Source: Monocercomonoides exilis
Lineage: Eukaryota > Preaxostyla > Oxymonadida > Polymastigidae
Length of the DNA: 64,000 nt
Direction: 5' to 3'
Assembly: GCA_001643675.2 (NCBI GenBank)
Contig: LSRY02000038.1
Location: 188,501-252,500 of the forward strand
Program-made: the position numbers and the translations under genes
Notes under the pieces: model-generated
Database searches by the model: none
What the model was told of the DNA's origin: nothing
Seen by the model: only the letters and a program-made list of their open reading frames with translations
Shown: positions 28,884-41,600 of the stretch, one piece after another
How positions within the stretch are numbered: the first letter of the stretch is position 1
Layout: the number at the start of each line of letters is the position of its first letter

Positions 28884-31800
28884 TTACAGATCATCCAACT
28901 TTTCGTTTTCTTCATTTCCTTCTTTTTCTTCCTCATTTTCCTCTTCCTCTTCAGTTCTTTCACATTTCTTTGCTTTCTTCTTCTTTTTCTTCTTTCTCTT
29001 TTTCGTTGCCTGTTCTTCTTCTTCTTTTTCTATCTCATCATTTTCTTCTTCTTCTTCTTCATTTTCATATTCATCATTTGCTTTCAAATGTTTTTGTTTT
29101 TTCCCTTTCCTTCTTTTCCCCTTCTTCCCCTTCTTTTTCTCTTTCTGCCTTGTGGCTGTTTCATTGACATTCTCATCGACTATTCCCCTTTCATCCATTT
29201 CATTGAATGACAGCTGAGACAAAATATTTGCTTCTGCAACAACTCCTGCTGAATGCACTGCCAATCCATTTGCTTGCCATCCGCCTTCATTCCACTCACA
29301 CGAAGCAGTCAACGAAGGCAAAATCTGCCTCACAATATCTTCAACAAATGAATCTCCCAACATTTCATTTTCTGCTCTTTGCTCAAAATGAACTGCTGAC
29401 TCATTCAATCTGCCTGGCATGCTGTTCAAGTGCTGTGTGATTGATGCATTTTCATTCGAAAGAAGAGTAGAACTCGACGAATTGTTTCTGAATGAATTTG
29501 TTCCGTTTTCCGAATTCGGCTTCAAAAATTCAACTGCCTTGGTTGCTTTTGATGTTTGGCTTCTGCAATGCTCTTCATCACAAGCTCTGCCACTCTGTTG
29601 TTTCATCGACTCTTTCAAATGCTTTTCATTTTCTGTGAAATTCATTTGCTTATTTTGCAAGTAGTTGCCTTCTTTCTCTTCTGCCTCTGACTTCAGCACG
29701 AAAACTGATTGAGTTGTTGCTCCAAGATCATAAATTGGAACAGGCTGCACATTTCCATCCGAATGTGCTTCCATCACTGGATTTCTCAACATTTTGCCTT
29801 CTTCTTTAAGCACCTCCTGTTTCTCTCTCTTTTCATCAGTCTCTTCTTTCTCATCCAACTCATCTTCCTCTCCAATATCGATCCACTCCTTTGATCCCCT
29901 CTTCTTCTTCCTCTGCTTCTGAACCACAACCAGAATCGCACACACTGCCACAACAGCAATCGCCACACCACCAACAGCCACAACAACAATCCACCAAGCA
30001 AACTGCTTCGGCTGTTCTGCGCTGCCTTCGCCGCTTCCCCTCGCTGAGCCTGACATGTTCTGCACAAAAACGCATTCTGTCTTCACAACACAGCCTCCAC
30101 TCCCATCCTCCCCAGAAATCGTATCTTCTCTCAGCTTCAGCACTGCCCGAACATAAATCTGCATTTCTGTACCGCCAAACAGAGACAGCAGCTGACTCTT
30201 TGGCACTTCCACCACAACTTCCTCTGGCTGCTCAAAAGTGCTCCTCCAAAACGGCATCCGGATCACCTGCTTTTCGGCTGTTGCATTCGACGCATCCATC
30301 CCCAAGAACTCGAACGACACGAGACACGGAAGAAGATTCCTTCCAGTGAAATGAACAGAAATGTCTTCTTCGTCTTCGCTCCGAACATTCCCCGAAATAT
30401 GTCGCCGGCAGAAAAGATACACTTTTTGAGGAAATTCCCTCAGCTCTTCTTCAGCAAGATGGCAGCCTTCGTCTCTTGTCGAGACGAAAATCCCTCTCAC
30501 AGCGCATTGATTGCTCTGCATCCACATTTCCAGATACTCCCCTTCGCCCAGACGATCTGGATCTCTTCTGCCTGTCTCATCTGTATATGAACGGATTTCA
30601 AGCTCGCCCCTCTCACACAAAACGTTCCGCTGCACTGAAATATAATTTGCCGAGTCTGCTGCATTGCCCACAAACGAAACATCATCAAGAACTGTTTTCC
30701 CTTCAACAACTTTCAAAGCTCCAAAAGACGAATTTGTAAATATGACATAAGAGATATTTGTTGTGCAATTCTTAAAGGAAAAAACTGCTCTCTCAAATTG
30801 GCAGCTCAAATGTTCTTCTTCTTCTTTCCCGTTTTCTTCATAATTCTCATTCTCAGTCGCTTTCGTTCCTGCTGCTAAATTGCTTGAGCCAATCATAATT
30901 ATTGAACTCAGCGAAATATTGCTGTTCTCAATATTCAGCAAAGTTCCTCCACTTTCACGAATTTGCGCATAGAAAATATTTGAATAGCGAATATCAAAAT
31001 CCAGATAGTTAGCTCGGATCAATGAGGCAAAATTGTTTACACAGAAATTTCTTATTTCGAGAAATATTATAGCAATGCTTGATATTAATGAGGGACCAGC
31101 ACCAGCAAATAAAAATGGAGACACTGCAAATGTGACATAGTTGCTGTCGCTCAAACAATCAACATTAACCATATAAATATCACCATGGATCGACTTCACA
31201 AGATGTATCTTCACAGGAATATCTCCAAATGGCGGACGGACAAAGCTAACACGTTCCAAGCGAACACATTCAGAATTATAACCAGTTGCAATCAACGCAA
31301 ATCCTGCATCATCTGTCGTTGTGCTGCCAGCCTGATTCCTGTCCAAAGTTGCTGGAAACTGAAAATCCAATCTTTCAAAATTAACAAAATGCTCACACGT
31401 GAACAGATCGTGCTCTGACTGAATATTGCAATCTATTGCAACTGTTTCATTATATCCCCCGTTTGCTGAAAATCCTCTTATGCTCATATTTCTGGCTTTG
31501 CTAAATGTCACAACTTCTGCTTTCAAAGCACCTGAACCCTTCAACACGGAAATATTAAGTTCGGTTTTTCCTTCCGCTAATTTCTCATATGCATCTTTCA
31601 AACTGCCTATCGGCTCTTCCTTCGTCAGACCATTGCCACGTCCCCCATTCTTCGCATATACACAGGTTATGTTGGAAGGTGACAGCTGAGGATCAAAATA
31701 TGTTGATGTGAAATCAACATCATTTCCATCAGTTCCTTTTGCAACAACAAAGAAGTCATTCGTTCCTTTCTTATAATAGGCTGCAAATCTGCTTTTCATT

Positions 31801-32870
31801 GCTGATGCTATTTCCTCATGAAGTCCAACTGGCACTTCCAAATATAATCCCGTTCTCTTGATCGAATCCCATTCTCCGGCAGTACAACCAGCAAATACCA
31901 AATTCTCTTTTGTTGCAGGCCATTTCAATTTGGAAGCATCAGTTATTCCTGTCATCTTCAAATATATTCCCCCTGATTTCCCATTTGCGCAAGTGCATGT
32001 GGTGAATGTTGTTGGGCCTGTATTTCCAATTGTAAATGTGCTGTCTGTTGAGGCGCTTTCAACATAAAGTGCTCCACTTATCGCTGTTGTTGTACCGCTT
32101 GAAACGCATTCTGTGAAATTGCAACAGTCCAATGAAATCTCAATTTTATTTGTACTTGAGATTTTCATCACTGCGTTTGCACTTGATGTAATCTTCTTTA
32201 AATTCAACGATGTCAATGAAACTGTTGCTGCTCCATCCACCAAAAATGGTGTTTTAGAGAAAGAAACCACTGTCTCAGCATGAATGCATTCAACCTGATT
32301 CATTGCAAATGTTCCTGCACTCACTTTCACAAGATGGATCCGAACTTCACCTGCTGCAGGTCGAACAAAATCGCAGTTGTCAATCGTTAGAGAAACAGAC
32401 TCAGCGACCGCATGAATCAGTGAAAATGGGTCGGCATTTCCTTTCAATGCTTCAGTGCTTTGTGTCAATGTAGCTGGGAAGTCGAATATCAAGTATTTGA
32501 ACATCACAATTTGTTTGCACTCAAACAGATTACAATATGATTTTGCATCGCAATCTATCTCAACTTTTTCGTTTGTTCCATCTGCATCAGTAATTCCTTC
32601 AATCGTTATTTCTGATATTTTATCAAATGTTATTGCTTCAGCTTTAAGAGCATCGCCTTTGATAACTTTTATGAAAAGTCCAGCTTCATTTGTTTCTGCA
32701 AGCAAGTCATACGCTCCTTTCAAACTTCCAACAGGTGAATCAAATGTTGTTCCATCTCCCCCTGTTGCCCCGCTTTTGACAAATACAGTTGTCTCCGTTA
32801 TCACTGGATCAGGTGTTCGCGGCAAAACAGAAAATGCAACAAATATCACAGATACACATCGCACAAGCAT
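28884..32870 (-). CDS. Beta-helix type I membrane protein with charged cytoplasmic tail
   Basis: The frame has 1328 codons, from ATG at 32870 to TAA at 28884. Residues 1-17 are a signal peptide (MLVRCVSVIFVAFSVLP). Two related ectodomain modules begin TTVFVKSGATGGDGTTFDSP (about 27) and CVYAKNGGRGNGLTKEEP (about 402). Each is followed by GSLK[GD]AY and an EIDCD/AIDCN plus FPATL block, so the ectodomain arose by internal duplication. A Cys-containing juxtamembrane module at about 740-870 matches that of the other beta-helix gene. The membrane helix is about 957-983 (FAWWIVVVAVGG...), followed by basic residues. The cytoplasmic tail of about 340 residues ends in Lys/Glu blocks and contains no kinase motifs. 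It is convergent with the 17.3-25.5 kb gene. Likely a surface protein; ligand and partners unknown. Confidence 0.85.
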   Translation of the reverse strand: MLVRCVSVIFVAFSVLPRTPDPVITETTVFVKSGATGGDGTTFDSPVGSLKGAYDLLAETNEAGLFIKVIKGDALKAEAITFDKISEITIEGITDADGTNEKVEIDCDAKSYCNLFECKQIVMFKYLIFDFPATLTQSTEALKGNADPFSLIHAVAESVSLTIDNCDFVRPAAGEVRIHLVKVSAGTFAMNQVECIHAETVVSFSKTPFLVDGAATVSLTSLNLKKITSSANAVMKISSTNKIEISLDCCNFTECVSSGTTTAISGALYVESASTDSTFTIGNTGPTTFTTCTCANGKSGGIYLKMTGITDASKLKWPATKENLVFAGCTAGEWDSIKRTGLYLEVPVGLHEEIASAMKSRFAAYYKKGTNDFFVVAKGTDGNDVDFTSTYFDPQLSPSNITCVYAKNGGRGNGLTKEEPIGSLKDAYEKLAEGKTELNISVLKGSGALKAEVVTFSKARNMSIRGFSANGGYNETVAIDCNIQSEHDLFTCEHFVNFERLDFQFPATLDRNQAGSTTTDDAGFALIATGYNSECVRLERVSFVRPPFGDIPVKIHLVKSIHGDIYMVNVDCLSDSNYVTFAVSPFLFAGAGPSLISSIAIIFLEIRNFCVNNFASLIRANYLDFDIRYSNIFYAQIRESGGTLLNIENSNISLSSIIMIGSSNLAAGTKATENENYEENGKEEEEHLSCQFERAVFSFKNCTTNISYVIFTNSSFGALKVVEGKTVLDDVSFVGNAADSANYISVQRNVLCERGELEIRSYTDETGRRDPDRLGEGEYLEMWMQSNQCAVRGIFVSTRDEGCHLAEEELREFPQKVYLFCRRHISGNVRSEDEEDISVHFTGRNLLPCLVSFEFLGMDASNATAEKQVIRMPFWRSTFEQPEEVVVEVPKSQLLSLFGGTEMQIYVRAVLKLREDTISGEDGSGGCVVKTECVFVQNMSGSARGSGEGSAEQPKQFAWWIVVVAVGGVAIAVVAVCAILVVVQKQRKKKRGSKEWIDIGEEDELDEKEETDEKREKQEVLKEEGKMLRNPVMEAHSDGNVQPVPIYDLGATTQSVFVLKSEAEEKEGNYLQNKQMNFTENEKHLKESMKQQSGRACDEEHCRSQTSKATKAVEFLKPNSENGTNSFRNNSSSSTLLSNENASITQHLNSMPGRLNESAVHFEQRAENEMLGDSFVEDIVRQILPSLTASCEWNEGGWQANGLAVHSAGVVAEANILSQLSFNEMDERGIVDENVNETATRQKEKKKGKKGKRRKGKKQKHLKANDEYENEEEEEENDEIEKEEEEQATKKRKKKKKKKAKKCERTEEEEENEEEKEGNEENEKLDDL

Positions 32871-35323
32871 GATTTGATTTTTCCAACAATTAAAATATTA
32901 CAATTATTTGCAAATTGATCTTAACAACAAAAGAACTCATTTTCTGACAAAGGGCATAATTATATGATGGATTCGATGTTTTTTGTGTTTTCTGATTCTG
33001 TTTACCATATTTTTATATTCATTGTTAGATAAATAAAATGAGTCGATTTCAGCCATAATGTCAGTTAAATTGAGGTCTTTGATTGATAAACTTTTCTTAA
33101 TGTTTATTTGCAGTTAAGATTTGGTGAATACCACCTCGGATATTTTGAGAGTTTGAAGTATTTTTTCTTTCGTTGCTCTGATTCATTTTTCATTCAAAAT
33201 CAAACAAAATGTTGCTGAAAAAACATGTGAAAATCGTCATTTTCCCCATCTTCCTTCAGTTGTTATCATTTTGCCTCAGACCTCTGAAAAGTCATATTTA
33301 TTTGATTTAGTCATTTTTCTTGAAGCGTTGATTTTGCATCTCCTCGAAGCATTTTTTCTTCAGAAATAATTTGCTTTATTCAATGAATTTTGCAATTCAG
33401 CTGCGTTGCAGATGCTGATGGGCGCATTCTTTCACCAAATGTATTTAAGGAGTTGCAAAAAAGTTGGTTTATTCTTCTGATACAAGTCCGCAAAGAGAAA
33501 TTTCATATTTAAATGTTTTACTGCTCTTTTTTGGAGTCATTATCCTGGGCAGATGGGAAACGAATTCTACTTGATTGAAGATAATCTGTTTTCTATTCAA
33601 TAATTGTCGCATTGCAAATCATTTGAATGAACGCAGCTCCAACATCGAATTTACAGCTGTGAAAGATTTGCTATTACAATGCATTTGCAGTGCGGTGAGC
33701 ACGATGGCTGTTCTGTTGGATGTTGAAGTGCTTGGTAATTATGACCTTTTTTTCTTCAGTGTCAGCATTGGCAAATTCAAATGTGCGTCTGTGAAGTCTA
33801 AATCGAGTGATATTCAAGTTGCTGAGAAAAAAAGAAAGCATTTGAATTTTCTGTGCTATCATTCTGTGGGAAAGGACAAATGCAGCAAACAATTCAATAA
33901 ACCAGAATAACAGATGTGCCAAGTGATCTATCAGAGATGCAATTTGCATTTCAGTTGCTCAAATGACAAATGAAGATGAGCATTTCAACGGAAAAAAAGA
34001 AAATGACTGTTTTTGCTGTTTATATAAGCTTGCTAGCACAGAAGATAGACAACAGCGACACTTTGCTGCAAAGCTGTCGTACTTTCATTGAATGGCTCTT
34101 TCAAATGCAAACTTTATTTTTCTGTCGTTTTATTTTTATTTTGTTTTATTTTATTGTCTTTTTGTTTTTTTGCTGTCAGCCCGCGAGCAATGAGTGAATG
34201 CTGATTGGCACTCTTCGCTGTGCCTGCCAAGTCGATTCCTGTGCTCTGACTTGGAATGATTCTTTCACAAAATGAGTGATGATGCTTCTCTCTTCATTGC
34301 ATCAGCATTAATATTCAATCCATTTTCCGAGATTAGAAAAGAAAAGAAAAGCAAACAAACATATTCTTTTTATATGTCTTCTTTTTAGCCAACAAATTCA
34401 TCTACTGCATCTTCTTTTCCATTCAATGTCTTTTCATCTTCTGTCATTGCAATCTCATCTCAAACAAAATAACCACAGAAAATGACAATCAACACGCATA
34501 ACACAATGAACTTATCTTCTGTTCAGTATATTTCTTCTTCTTCTCTTTCTTCTTTTTCCTCTTCCTCTTCCTCTTCCTCTTCATTCATTGTCTCTTTCAT
34601 TGTCTCCTTCATCTGCTGATGGCAAATGCAACAGAAGATGACTCGAGCTGTGTTGAAAGCTTTGCTGCTGTCATTTGCAATCATTTCAATCACTTTCGAT
34701 AAGAAGCAGAAAATGGAAGATCTTCAAACTTTTGGGAAAGTGCCTGGCAAAACAATCAGAAAGAATTGGCCTGAGAAAAGGAGAAGAGAAAGCAACTTAA
34801 AGTTTTGCATCCAAACTTCATCTCCGTTTAATAATTGAGAGAAAGTTTTTTTCGCAATTTTTGTTTCAATTTTGTTTGCTTCAAAACAATTTTTTTTGCT
34901 TTTTCTTTTAAATAAATTCTTTATGCTGTTATAAAGTTTGTTGCATTTTTTTTTCAAGTTATTCGATCAAAGCTTACAAATTGTGTTCAGAAAATATGTG
35001 ATTATTTTCTTTCAAATTTTTTCTTGAATTTCACGAACAAAATTGATTTCCAAAAGATAGAAACTCAGAAAATATAATGGAAAATCAGGCATTTGAAACT
35101 TGAAAAAATAAGTTTATGAAAGAGTGTTTTTAAAAAATAAAAATTTTTATTTTATAATGAAAGATTGATAAGGTGTTTTATTGAGGATTTCAAAAAACAA
35201 TTAAAAGTTTAAAGAAAAAAGAAAAATAAAAAATGTTATGGAAAAACAGATAACACCAAAAAAAAAGAAAAGAAAAAAGAAAGAAAAAAAAAGAAAAAGA
35301 AAAAAAAAAGAAACAATGATAGA

Positions 35324-35390
<67 letters not shown>
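35324..35390. repeat. (AAT)n microsatellite
   Basis: About 22 uninterrupted AAT units flanked by A-rich and T-rich low-complexity sequence. Confidence 0.95.
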
Positions 35391-35394
<4 letters not shown>

Positions 35395-36309
35395 TCCGAA
35401 AATGATGATAATTGAATGAAATTTTTTTTTATAACCCCTTTCTTCAGCTTTTCGTGATTGTCTTTCATCTTCCAATTTATGAAACAAGAATTTTCTGTAA
35501 ATCCTTCGTGAAGAAAAACACGAATAAATGTTGAATGAAAGTTCAAATAAAAAAAAAATCACACAAGTTGCAGATATTCAATTGCATTAAAAAAAAAAAA
35601 CTCAGACAATTTTTCAAATAAAATGTTTTTTTTCAACAAAAAATATACAAAATAAATCTGACTTGTGTTTTCAATTCAAAGATTTTTGACAACAAAAAAG
35701 TGCAACTTTATATTAAAAAAATATAATACAAAAAAAAAAAATTGTTTTCGAGAACGAAGTTTGGAAAATATTAATTATTTCTTGAAAGACCTTTTGCGTT
35801 TGGAAAATGAACAAAAGAATTCAAGTTTTTATTTGATTTTGAAATCAAATGATTTTCGGCAACGAGGTTGAAGTCCTTGTCACAATATCAATAAGAATTA
35901 GCCTTGACATTTAATAGCTCATTGAGTTGTGTATTTTCTTGTTATTTTTGAATTCTTTCAAGTTGAAGAGATAAATACAAGTTATTGATGCGTTGCCACA
36001 TCCAAGTTTCATATGCTGTATTATCTTTCAATTTCACAAATAGAACGATTAAGAAAGAGTTCACATGACATCAAAAAGAATCATTCAAATAATTACTGTG
36101 AAAATATTATCCTTTTTGTTGATATCTGTGTTAATGAATAAGTATTCAATTATGGTTTTCAACTTATGAAAAAAAGAATCAAATGATGTGAAGAAAATAT
36201 ATATGAACAATAAAAATGTTTATCAAATAGTGAATTGTTGGAAATTCATCGATAATTTTTTCCATCACTAACATTGAAATTCCCGACATACAACAACAAG
36301 AATTCTCAA

Positions 36310-36600
36310 ATAGAAGAAAATACGGACTTTCAATCTTTTATTGCACTTTGTGCAAATTTTTGAACAGCTCATATATTTAAAAACTTTTTCAGATTTCAAA
36401 ATAAATCAGACTTTCATAATCTGCAGACATGAATCACAGAAATATTTCACAAAGTGTTTAGGAATCTCACACATGTTTCAAAAAATGAACCCATTTTTTT
36501 TTTGAATTTTTGATCACTCAAGGTTTATTCACAGTGCAAAATCTTTTAATGAAAAAGCCTGAAGTGATATTTTGTCCCAAATCAATACATCACATTTTTT
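36310..36600 (-). repeat. Diverged copy of the dispersed repeat family
   Basis: It shares the block GAAAATACGGACTTTCAA with the right arm near 59627. The block order then parallels that arm: a run ATGAACCCATTTTTTTTTTG, then TTTTTGATC, then a GAAGTGATATTTTGTCCC-like segment. Similarity was judged by eye and is patchy. Confidence 0.5.
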
Positions 36601-37207
36601 AAATTCACTCCTTCTATTTAACAAATAAGGAGATATTGTTCAGCCGTTGCTTTTGTCAAGAATATTCTCGTAAAAAATTTTGAATAGGTGAAAAAAAAAT
36701 TTTTTTTTTGTGGATTTTTTTTCTAAATGCTTTTGATAAATGCCAACAGAGTCTTTTAAAACAATTGATCCTTTTCGAAATCATTATTCCGTTCGAGATT
36801 AAATTGAATATTTTATCTCAATGAGGTTCTAGAAAAAAATGAGTTGCAACGTGTATCTATGTTAGGAACTGATTTTTGACTTGAAAATTTTGGTGACTGA
36901 TGGAAGCGACAAAAATTGTTTCATCATGAATGAAAAAATACTAGTAAAAATTTCAATGGTAACAAGAAATTATTAACAATATTAATTTTTTCACTTTTTG
37001 TATAGGTAATACATCATTTGAAGAGGAAGTTCGTTCTTCTTTAATGAAAAAAGTTGATGAAACATGGTTGTTCATTTCAAAAAACTTAATATCATTCAAA
37101 TGGCAACAGTTCATTCAAAAGGAGAAAATTTTATTTCACAATTGATATGTTGATGGGCATGTGATGTGATATCATAAACAAATGAAATGAATTAAAAAGC
37201 TATTGAA

Positions 37208-38647
37208 TCAGCAATAAACAAAATAATCTCCAATATATCGAATCAAAATATATTCACTAAATATCCCTTTAAAAAAACAATAACGCAAACTGATAATGCC
37301 ATCTTCATATCCTTCTTCTTCCAATCTGTCAAACACTTTTCTTTTCATTTCTTTTCGTTTTGTTTCTTCGTTTTCTTTTTCCTTGCTCTCCTTCAATCTT
37401 TTACAAACATTTTCGAAAAATTTCAAACAATCCTCAACTGGTGATTTTATCAAATCAAATCGGACAATTTCTCCCAAAGCCACATCAACAGCTCCACATT
37501 TCAATAAATCCTCGATCTCCACAGCAGTGTTATATGATACAGTTATAAGTAATTTAGTGCATTTTTCACGAATTTCTCTGTGATTATCCTTTGCTGCTCG
37601 AAGCATCTGAACAATGCACCCAATGATAACAACATGCTCTTTTTTTCGTATTTGGCACTCTTTAAAATAAATATTCAGAGTTGTGATCCATCTCCCGATT
37701 ATTATCACCTCTTTGCCTTCTTTCTTTTCCTCTCCATTTTTCTTCCAATCCACACATCTTGTCAGCTCTTCCAATTCTCTTGCCGTCTCTCTTGCAAAAT
37801 GCAGTTCGTCCACAACTACTTCTTCTAAGCTGTTATCATCTCCAAATCTGTTGATTAAAAACAGCCAAGCAGACTGATAGGAAAGTCGTGTCAGATTATG
37901 ATGCTCTTGATGATATTTGATGATCTCTCTGATTTCATTCAAATACAGTTCTTCAGGCACTTTCTGAAAACATAAAAAAATATTATAATAACATCAAAAG
38001 AAAAACATAAACGCTCATACGCGATTTTCACTTATGCAGCTCAAAGCCAATAATGCAATTTCCACGTCTTTTTGTGACCCTTTTCTTTCCTCCTTGTTCA
38101 TTGCAGCTTTCAGAAGAAGAGGCACACAAATAGAATGCAATTCCGAAGTGAAGTCGTAGATAAGCACAAGATAGCATTCATAAAGGTCAACAAGAAGCTT
38201 TTCATTTTTCCCTTCTTTTTTTTTCTCTTCTTCAGAAATCATCTTTTCAATTCTGAAACGCATCGAAGATAAAAAAAACCTCAATCTCCCAAAATTTCTT
38301 GTGATTTTATGATATCCGATGTTCTTCGTCAACAAAATAGCATTTTCCAAAGACAATTTCTTTTCTTCAATCAATTTATTAATTTTGTTGTATGTTTGTC
38401 TCGCGAAAATAGATTCAAATTCTTTGTCACTCATTTCATCAATTATTTCATTCAATTCTTCGATTTTCTGCTTCTGTACATCTTCGTTGCATCTTTTAAG
38501 TTCAGAAAACAATTCTTCAAAAGCAAAATTATCACTATAATCGATGATTTGAACGAATGTTTTCAAACCAAAAAACTTCTCTATTCTGGACATCTTCAGA
38601 ATTGCTCCAGCACACTCATCAGCATTATATGAGCTCATATTATTCAT
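37208..38647 (-). CDS. Member 1 of a two-exon helical protein family (oxymonad-type, unknown function)
   Basis: Exon 1 is 38647-38021 and exon 2 is 37963-37208, joined across a 57-nt phase-0 intron (37964-38020) with donor GTATGAG and acceptor TTTTCAG, giving about 460 residues. Exon 1 carries the blocks ELFSELKRC, LLVDLYECYLVL and EIALLALSCIS. Exon 2 carries ELYLNEIREIIKYHQEHHNL, ELHFARETARELEELTRCVD and EEEGYEDGI. The protein looks wholly alpha-helical and may be armadillo-like. The same blocks recur in the copies at 52.9-54.2 and 56.7-58.0 kb. This copy alone has an in-frame ATG and about 45 extra N-terminal residues upstream of the FEELFSEL block. The same sequence TTTTGAAG|AATTG could be a splice acceptor here as in the other copies, so the N-terminus is uncertain. 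Confidence 0.8.
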
Positions 38648-41600
38648 AGCAATAATTTCCCAAATTGTTCGAAATTGAAAATCACTTAACGAAATAAAAG
38701 GTAAAAAGAAACATCTTTGATAGCTTTGTAAAATGAAAACATTACAAACACAAAATCAATTGCTTCGCTTTATAAAAATAAGTGTGAAAAAAAAAATGTT
38801 CACCAAAGCCAATGATCTTTCCTGAAAAGGATAGAAAAGCAAACGTTTTTGTTTCTCTTTGATCAAACCAACAGGAAATCACTAAGTGAAATTAAACATT
38901 TTTTTTTCTTTTTGTTGCATGATTCGCATTTCAACTTGATTTGGAATTGAACAAATTTATTTCATGTGAAAAGAAATTGACTGAAGAGAGAATGATAACT
39001 TTCAAACAACAAAATGGCAAAAACAACGAAAAGAATTATTCATTCTTTTATCAAAGCGAATAAAGTTCAAAGAAAAGAACACAGATTATTTGTTCGCCAT
39101 GCATTTTATATTAGTCATTTTCTTGTCTGACCTTTATTTCCAAGATGACTCATGAGATTATTGAAAATGAAGGAATTGATAAATCAAAAATCAGAAAGAA
39201 CTGGTGATTCAAAGCAAAAATAGAGCAAAATACCGAGCGATACAACAAACTTGTTTCATCTCGAAATAGGCAAACAATGCAAATGCACAAAAGCTATCTC
39301 AACCACCAAAGATGTGAGTTTCAAGATTAGTGGAGAATCAACAACAACTGAAACAAGCATTTTCGTTTGAGACTGATCAAACACTTTTCACATGAAAAAA
39401 CTATTTTATTTCAATTGAATGGTGATTGAATGAGAAATACAAAAAGAACAATTGCAATGATCTGCATTCAAGAGTAAGCAAACTAATTACACTTTTCTTC
39501 AATTAACCAAAGAATCCAGAAGAAATAAATCTGACAATTCAAATGCCGAACAAAAAGAATGAAGAAAGCAAAAGACGTTCTGATTCTTTGTCCAAGACTT
39601 CCTTTTGCACGAATCCAATCTTCTTTGAACAAACTCGAAAATTCTTCTTTCAACTCACTGACCACATCTTGAAACAAGAACATCTAAAAAATAAATAGAC
39701 ATCATTTTTAATATCTCCTCAATCCTTCTGTTTTTGAAACGGAGCAATCTAAAAAAGAAAACTCTGCCTTTTCAAATCATTTCTCACCTAACTCTCTCAA
39801 AAAGCCTCATCTGCAACATCATTACCTTCGATGAGCACATTTTCGGTCTCTCATTGTTTTTCAACTTCGATGATGAAGTCACAATTACACAATCGTCATT
39901 CACAATCACAACCATTCGCAACTACATTATTGTTGACAATTTGAATTCGTCTGTTGGAAACACCAATACAAAGAAACTAGAAAGTCTCTACATGAATTCT
40001 ACAGGTTTTACAATGATTGAATGAAGAATTCATGTACAACTTTTTCTTTTTCTTTTTCTTCATTTCCCCTCTTATATAAGTTTTCTTCTGCCTCTGTGAC
40101 TGCACCCATTTCTGTTGCCTCCACTTTCATTCTATCTGCCTCACAGTCAGCTCATTTGGATGGATTATTCTGTGCATCTCTCACTGCACAATGAGAGAGC
40201 TCATTCAAACGATCCATTCATCATTTCAATCATTTTAATCATATCAATAATATCAAATATACGAGATATCTTGGCTGTTTCATGAAATAGATGCATCAGA
40301 TTTGAAAGTATAAACTTTTGAATCTTTTGGTGAAAGTTAGTAAATAAGACAATTTCATAGGTTTTTTTTCGTTCAGACCGTTCCTTTCAATTCTGCTTCA
40401 ATCAAGAAAGCTCAAACTCTGCTTTTCTTCTCTTTCTCCACCACTCTCTGCAGCCTTCGCTCTTTTTCAGTCACAAACATTGGCTTTATCAGAAGTTAAA
40501 ATGAAATTCTATTGTTCGTTGACAGCCGGGTTCAGTTGTGTTTTTTGAAGCTTTGCTGAAAAATTGCTCCTGATGCACCACATCAGCTTGGTTCACAAAG
40601 CGCCTCTTCTTTTTCGCTTATCTCTGCTCTACTCAGCATTCACCACCTTCTTTGATCATATTTTTTGTCAAAGTCTGCTTCACCGAGAACTTGTCGCATA
40701 GAAATTGAAGTGAATCTTCCTAAATAGCTTTTTCTTCCTTGGAACTCCGTTTTCGATTCGGAAACATTGGATGAAGCCAGCAAATGTGAATGCCTTTGAA
40801 TTATTCAACCGCTTCTGCATGTGTCCTATTCAAGTTTGGTTTGTTGACCGCATTTCCAGCATTCCATAGCTTTGTAGTGTTATTCATCATTCTCTCGAAT
40901 GAAAATGAGAGAGTTGATTTAATTTGTACATGGGCTTATGTTATCTTTTTCTGATAATGGTCTTGATTTCAGTCGTTTTCCTCAGAAAATATGCGTTTTC
41001 ATTCTCCTGAGCATCTTCAGGAAAATGATTTGTTGGAATTGGCTGTTTTTTTGCAAATCTCAACTTTTTGCTGCATTTGGATTCTCTTGTCATTCCACAA
41101 GATTTCTTCAAATCCTTGCATCTCTGTTCAAAATGGTTCAAAGTTGTTTATGAACAATAATGTTTTGAGAAATAATGTAAACTTCTGTTTTGAAGAAGAG
41201 CTTTCGCGCGAATAAGCGACAAAATTACCACATTTCTCGATATTTCTGTGAACATTTCATGACGCACTTTTTCGGAAGTGGCAACGGAACTTGGCACTCA
41301 GACAGCACTAAATGGCTTCTTTTTTTTCTGCTGTTATTATATTTTATTTCAAATTAAAGAATAACGATATTTGCCCGATATATCATATATAATACAATTC
41401 AAAAAGCGAACTTCAATTGTTTTATCACCTTGCGTTTTCACGACACATTTATGTTCAGTAAAGGCAGAAAATCAGAGAAAACCTCAAATAAATCATTTTC
41501 AACATTTGAAACTTGAAAAATCATTCACAAAATTTATCCCTTTCAAAACACAAACATTAAAGAAAGGAAATTCACAACTTCTTCTTTGATCAACATGTAA

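Larger units (their letters stand above)
32871..37207. other. Long intergenic region with microsatellite and a diverged dispersed-repeat copy
   Basis: No convincing gene was found in 4.3 kb. Small open frames at 33575-33910 and 34626-34838 (+) lack recognisable features. The region holds an (AAT)n array and, at about 36310-36600, a diverged copy of the dispersed repeat that forms the inverted repeat at 58.5-60 kb; both are listed separately. Confidence 0.5.
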
